DNA from: JBFGFX01 sp965232455
GTDB lineage: Bacteria; Pseudomonadota; Gammaproteobacteria; Steroidobacterales; Woeseiaceae
DNA: 64,000 bases
Assembly (NCBI GenBank): GCA_965232455.1
Contig: OZ246981.1
Coordinates: 1,860,001-1,924,000, forward strand
Direction: 5' to 3'
Shown here: piece after piece, positions 60,151 through 64,000 of the stretch
How positions within the stretch are numbered: position 1 is the first letter of the stretch
Layout of the letters: the number at the start of each line of letters is the position of its first letter
Notes under the pieces: generated by a model
What the model was told of the DNA's origin: nothing
The model's input: the letters and a program-made list of their open reading frames with translations, nothing else
Database searches by the model: none
Program-made: the position numbers and the translations under genes

Positions 60151-60960
60151 ATGAAATATTCGCTCGTTGCCATCGTCGGGTCGGACAGGCACTCGTTCCT
60201 GCAAGGCCAATTGACGCAAGACCTGGACAGGCTGACCGCCGAACGAAGCCTGCCCGCCGCCTGGTGTAACGCCAAGGGCCGGGTAATCGTGAGCGCGCGC
60301 CTTCTCGCGCGCGACGAGCGCGTGATCCTGGTCATTCCCTCGCCGTCCGCGGAGGCGGTGACAAAGCGCCTGCTGATGTACCGCCTGCGCGCGGACGTCG
60401 GCGTCGAAACAGAGACGGAGCTTTCGTTTCTGGCGTTTGCAAACGATCTCCCACCGACCGCGCGCGTCGGCGAACTTGACGTCGTTGAATACACCGGCGC
60501 CACTCCGTTTAGCGAGGTGTGCGGAACCCGCGCCGCACTCGAAGCCGCGGGCATCGACACGAACGACGCCCTGGACGGGGACGCCTGGGCCGCGGCGCGT
60601 GTTGCCGCCGGGCTGGTCGACATCGGCGTCGGCAACGAGGAGAAGTTCACGCCGCACATGTTGAACCTGGACCGCACCGGCGCCGTGAGCTTCGACAAAG
60701 GCTGTTACACCGGACAGGAAATCGTTGCCCGGACCGAGCACCTCGGCAAAGTCAAGCGCCGCGTGAACCGCTATCGCGTGGAAGGCGGCCCGGCGCGGCC
60801 CGGCGACAAACTGCGGTTGGACGGCCGCGATATCGGCGAAGTCGTCAACGTCGCCGGCAATGAAGTTTTGGCCGTGACGCCCCGCGCTCAACACGGCGAG
60901 GCGCTCGATATCGGTGACGGCAAGGCCCTGCCGCTGCCCCTGCCGTACGATCTCGACTGA
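60151..60960 (+). CDS. ygfZ: YgfZ-family folate-binding protein
   Basis: The ATG at 60151 gives 269 residues; the frame extends to a TTG at 60121. The YgfZ signature FDKGCYTGQEIVARTEHLGKV, with Cys185, is complete, and the N-terminal HSFLQGQLTQDLDRL plus AAWCNAKGRVIVSARLL is that of the aminomethyltransferase-like fold. It acts with folate in iron-sulfur cluster assembly or repair, including enzymes such as MiaB. Divergent from the sdh operon, whose SdhB carries three such clusters. Confidence 0.93.
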   Translation: MKYSLVAIVGSDRHSFLQGQLTQDLDRLTAERSLPAAWCNAKGRVIVSARLLARDERVILVIPSPSAEAVTKRLLMYRLRADVGVETETELSFLAFANDLPPTARVGELDVVEYTGATPFSEVCGTRAALEAAGIDTNDALDGDAWAAARVAAGLVDIGVGNEEKFTPHMLNLDRTGAVSFDKGCYTGQEIVARTEHLGKVKRRVNRYRVEGGPARPGDKLRLDGRDIGEVVNVAGNEVLAVTPRAQHGEALDIGDGKALPLPLPYDLD

Positions 60961-60984
60961 CGCTCCGAGGCCGGCCTGCAAACC

Positions 60985-62490
60985 TCAGTCGAAGGATTCG
61001 GGCCGCATGTAGGGGAACAGGAGCACGTCGCGAATCGACGGCGAGTCCGTCAACAGCATCACCAGGCGGTCTATTCCCAGTCCAAGACCCGCCGTCGGCG
61101 GCAGGCCGTATTCGAGCGCCCGGATGTAGTCGTGGTCGTAGGACATCGCTTCGTCGTCTCCCTCGCTGCGGAAACCCGCCTGCTCTCGAAAACGCTCGGC
61201 CTGGTCTTCGGGGTCGTTGAGCTCGGAAAAGCCGTTCGCCAGTTCGCGGCCAACCACGAAAAACTCGAACCGGTCGGTAATGAACGGATCGTCGTCGTTA
61301 CGCCGTGACAGCGGCGAGACTTCCGTCGGATACGCCGTGACGAAGGTCGGCTCGCGCAATTCGTCTTCGCCGGTCTTCTCGAAAATCTCGAACTGCAGCT
61401 TTCCAGGCCCGTAGCTGTCCAGAACGGTAATGCCGAGAGATTCGGCGACGCCGACGAGGTAGTCACGGTCGCGCAAACGCTCACGATCGATGTCCGGGTT
61501 GTATTTGCAGATCACCTCCTCGAGAGTCAGCCGCGCGAAGGGTTTGGCCAGATCGACAATCTCACCCTGATACTCCACCCGCGTCGCACCGAGCACGGCC
61601 TGTGCGAGCCCCTTCATCAAGGCCTCGATCATCTCGATGAGGTCTTCGTAATCCGCGTAGGCGCGATACAGTTCGAGCATCGTGAATTCCGGATTGTGCT
61701 GTGTCGAAACCCCCTCGTTACGGAAATTTCGGTTGATCTCGTAGACCCGCTCGAAACCGCCGACGACCAGGCGCTTCAGATACAGTTCGGGCGCTATGCG
61801 CAGATAAAGCGTCATGTCCAGCGCATTGTGATGAGTGACGAAGGGTCTTGCGATTGCGCCGCCCGGGATCGACTGCATCATCGGCGTCTCTACTTCCAGA
61901 AAGTCCTGCGACTCCAGAAACGCCCGGATGTAGGTCACGATCTGCGATCGGATTCTGAACACGCGGCGGCTGTCCTCGTTCATGATCAGGTCGGTGTACC
62001 GTTGCCGGTAGCGAATCTCCTGATCGGCAAGCCCGTGAAACTTTTCGGGTAACGGGCGCAGCGACTTCGTCAGCAGGCGAACGTCGTCCGCCAACACCGT
62101 CAGCTCACCCGTCTTGGTTTTAAACAGCGTCCCGGACGCGCCGAGAATGTCGCCGACGTCCCATTTCTTGAATTCCTGGTAGAGCCCCTCCGGCAAGCGG
62201 TCGCGTTCCAGGCGCACCTGAATCTGCGTAGTGCGATCATGCAATTTGATAAAACTGGCTTTACCCATCACGCGTTTGACCATCATGCGGCCGGCAACCT
62301 GTACGCGGACGTTCTCTTCGAGCAAATGCTCCGCGTCATGGCCGCCGTAGGTCCGCTGGAGCTCTTCGGCAAGCGCGTTGCGTCGAAAATCGTTCGGAAA
62401 TGCGCAGCCGGTTTCGCGCAAGGCGTCGAGCTTGCGCCGCCGCTCGGCGATCAGCCGGTTTTCGTCTTGTCCGTCAGTCGTGTCGGTCAC
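60985..62490 (-). CDS. lysS: Lysyl-tRNA synthetase, class II
   Basis: A 501-residue enzyme. N-terminal OB fold with VQVAGRMMVKRVMGKASFIKL, class II motif 1 around ESQDFLEVETPMMQSIPGGA, motif 2 FRNEGVSTQHNPEFTMLELYRAY, motif 3 GLGLGIDRLVMLLTDSPSIRDVLLFPYMRPE. It charges tRNA-Lys. It follows prfB without a gap. The convergent ygfZ ends 24 bases away. Confidence 0.97.
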   Translation of the reverse strand: MTDTTDGQDENRLIAERRRKLDALRETGCAFPNDFRRNALAEELQRTYGGHDAEHLLEENVRVQVAGRMMVKRVMGKASFIKLHDRTTQIQVRLERDRLPEGLYQEFKKWDVGDILGASGTLFKTKTGELTVLADDVRLLTKSLRPLPEKFHGLADQEIRYRQRYTDLIMNEDSRRVFRIRSQIVTYIRAFLESQDFLEVETPMMQSIPGGAIARPFVTHHNALDMTLYLRIAPELYLKRLVVGGFERVYEINRNFRNEGVSTQHNPEFTMLELYRAYADYEDLIEMIEALMKGLAQAVLGATRVEYQGEIVDLAKPFARLTLEEVICKYNPDIDRERLRDRDYLVGVAESLGITVLDSYGPGKLQFEIFEKTGEDELREPTFVTAYPTEVSPLSRRNDDDPFITDRFEFFVVGRELANGFSELNDPEDQAERFREQAGFRSEGDDEAMSYDHDYIRALEYGLPPTAGLGLGIDRLVMLLTDSPSIRDVLLFPYMRPESFD

Positions 62491-63586
62491 TTACAGTCCC
62501 TGCTTGAGGCTCGCCTCGATAAAATTGTCCAGATCGCCGTCCAGCACTGCCTGAGTGTTACCGGTTTCGACGCCGGTGCGCAAATCTTTGATACGACTCT
62601 GGTCCAATACGTACGAGCGTATCTGGCTGCCCCAGCCGACGTCGGCTTTACTGTCTTCCAACGCCGCCGACTCGGCCCGCCGTTTTTGCAGTTCCATCTC
62701 GTAGAGTTTCGCCTTCAGCTGCTTCATCGCCGTCGCCTTGTTTTTGTGCTGAGAGCGATCATTCTGACACTGTACGACGATGTTGCTCGGAAGGTGCGTG
62801 ATGCGGACCGCCGATTCCGTACGGTTGACGTGCTGGCCGCCGGCGCCGCTCGCTCGATAAACGTCGATGCGAAGGTCGCCGGGATCGACCTCGATATCGA
62901 TTTCGTCGTCGATTTCCGGCGCGACAAACACGGATGCAAACGACGTGTGTCGGCGATTCCCGGAATCGAACGGTGACTTTCGCACCAGCCGGTGGACGCC
63001 CGTTTCGGTGCGCAGCCAGCCGTAGGCGTAATCGCCGTCGATGCGCACCGTTGCGCTTTTCATTCCGGCCACCTCGCCCGGAGACGCCTCGATGACTTCG
63101 GCCTTGAACTGGTGGGTTTCCGCCCAGCGCAGGTACATGCGCAACAGCATCTCGGCCCAGTCCTGCGCCTCGGTCCCGCCGGCGCCGGACTGAATGTCCA
63201 GAAATGCGCTCGCTTCGTCCAGTTCGCCGCTGAACATGCGCTGAAACTCCAGGCGCTCGATATGCTGCTCGAACCGGTCCAGGTCCGCTGCGATCTCTTC
63301 GACCGCCTCCTGATCGCCCTCCTCGACCGCCATCGCGAGCAGCTCCGCGCCATCGTCGAGACCGGCAGTCAGCTCGGTCAGGCCGCCAACGATACCGTCG
63401 AGCTGCGCGCGCTCTTTTCCCAGAGCCTGCGCGCGTTCGGGGTCGTTCCAAACCTCGGGCTCCTCCAGCTCGCGCTCGACTTCGGTCAGGCGTTCCGCTT
63501 TGCCCTCGAAGTCAAAGATACCCCCTTAACGCGGCGGTGCGTTCACTGAGGTCGGCCAGGCGGGATTTGAGTTGACTGATTTCCAT
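62491..63586 (-). CDS. prfB: Peptide chain release factor 2, with programmed +1 frameshift
   Basis: The ATG at 63586 starts a 23-codon first frame (MEISQLKSRLADLSERTAALRGYL) ending in TGA at 63514-63512. The rest is in the +1 frame, so the product is 364 residues, the normal RF2 size. Downstream the GGQ loop (ASGAGGQHVNRTES) and the stop-recognition SPF (KSPFDSGNRRHTSF) are intact. RF2 reads TAA and TGA, so its own in-frame TGA measures RF2 level. Total length is 1096 bases, one more than a multiple of three, as the model requires. It lies 47 bases downstream of recJ. Confidence 0.97.
63511..63526 (-). promoter_or_regulatory. prfB +1 ribosomal frameshift signal
   Basis: AGGGGGTATCTTTGAC is the canonical site: an internal Shine-Dalgarno AGGGGG, three bases TAT, the slippery CTT and the TGA stop followed by C. 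It is identical to the well-studied E. coli arrangement over this core. Low RF2 lets the ribosome slip forward and read through; ample RF2 terminates. Confidence 0.97.
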
Positions 63587-63633
63587 CGTTGGAATCTGGT
63601 GCTGAGAAAAACGGCGGGCATGGTAGCACGCCA

Positions 63634-64000
63634 TCAAAGCTCGGTAATCTGCTCGACGATCAACTGCGGCGATTCGACGCCACGATACTCGTTGACGTCG
63701 AGGCGGAACGCCAGCCGCACGTCACCGCGCAAACCGGGATGGGCCTGGTTGAAGGCGATGGCGTCCACCGGCCGCGTGCCCCCCGGCGGCAGCACGCGCA
63801 GTTTCAGATGATGTTCGCCGACCGTGCGTTGCTCGGCAACCCGAAAATCCCCCTGGAAGAGCGGTTCAGGGAAGCCGGCGCCCCAGGGCCCGGCATCGCG
63901 CAGGGCCTGCGCGAATCGCAAATTCAGGGCATCGGCGGGTAGCGGTCCGTCCGTAATCAGCGCGCCGCTGAAATCCGCATCGGCGTACCGCGCAGTCATC
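63634..64000 (-). CDS. recJ: RecJ, single-strand DNA 5'-3' exonuclease (C-terminal part only)
   Basis: The C-terminal 122 residues run in from the right edge. They contain ALNLRFAQALRDAGPWGAGFPEPLFQGDF and DAIAFNQAHPGLRGDVRLAFRLDVNEYRGVESPQLIVEQI, the C-terminal OB-fold part of RecJ. The DHH catalytic core lies outside the window. RecJ degrades single strands in recombination and mismatch repair. The order recJ-prfB-lysS is common in gammaproteobacteria. Confidence 0.93.
   Translation of the reverse strand, partial: MTARYADADFSGALITDGPLPADALNLRFAQALRDAGPWGAGFPEPLFQGDFRVAEQRTVGEHHLKLRVLPPGGTRPVDAIAFNQAHPGLRGDVRLAFRLDVNEYRGVESPQLIVEQITEL

Overview
The window is a 64 kb stretch of a GC-rich gammaproteobacterial chromosome. 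The evidence is gene content and order: lolC-lolE-lolD, mfd-csiV, a methylthioinosine phosphorylase gene overlapping nagZ, comEC-exbB-exbD-msbA-lpxK-kdsB, rpoE-rseA-rseB-rseC-grx-lepA-lepB-DUF4845-rnc-era-recO-pdxJ-acpS, sdhCDAB-sdhE-ygfX, and recJ-prfB-lysS. Several of these blocks resemble the arrangement in Pseudomonas and its relatives. I do not assign a genus. I see no rRNA or tRNA gene, CRISPR array, prophage or intact transposase.

Left third (1-24.4 kb) is the accessory part. It starts with the 5' end of a patatin-type lipase (minus strand). Then come two orphan hypothetical genes, a low-GC pocket (about 2.1-2.85 kb) with a small secreted disulfide protein, a transglycosylase-like lipoprotein, a VOC protein and a small membrane protein. 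Next is a divergent MerR regulator / DUF2938 membrane protein pair sharing a SoxR-like operator with the long 19-bp spacer. The regulator has a CueR-like C-P-x6-C-P loop, and a thiopurine/metalloid methyltransferase (tpm) follows. After these lie tamA-tamB, a lipoprotein M3 dipeptidase, a HupE-like protein next to an ABC exporter, and a complete tripartite RND efflux operon divergent from its TetR regulator with two inverted operator copies.

Middle third (24.4-45.5 kb) is mostly envelope biogenesis and housekeeping: an LPS operon (kdsB, lpxK, msbA) whose upstream exbD copy carries a single-base frameshift, comEC, the Lol lipoprotein-release transporter, a perfect CRP-type palindrome upstream of lolC, the Mfd repair helicase, CsiV, a degenerate GGDEF protein that keeps its c-di-GMP inhibitory site, purine salvage, NagZ, RlmD and a PolB-like exonuclease.

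Right third (45.5-64 kb) holds the long minus-strand sigma-E / translation / RNA-processing cluster, with an autoregulatory sigma-E type promoter in front of rpoE. A 99-bp near-perfect inverted-repeat element sits in the leader of rnc, the RNase III gene. The cluster is followed upstream by the succinate dehydrogenase operon, which starts with the assembly factor sdhAF4 and ends with sdhE and ygfX, then by ygfZ, lysS, prfB with its programmed +1 frameshift, and the 3' end of recJ. Short dispersed repeats (a CTAG-ended MITE-like family, a REP doublet, and a GGGCCTGT motif) sit at gene junctions and in places supply stop codons or leaders to the neighbouring genes.
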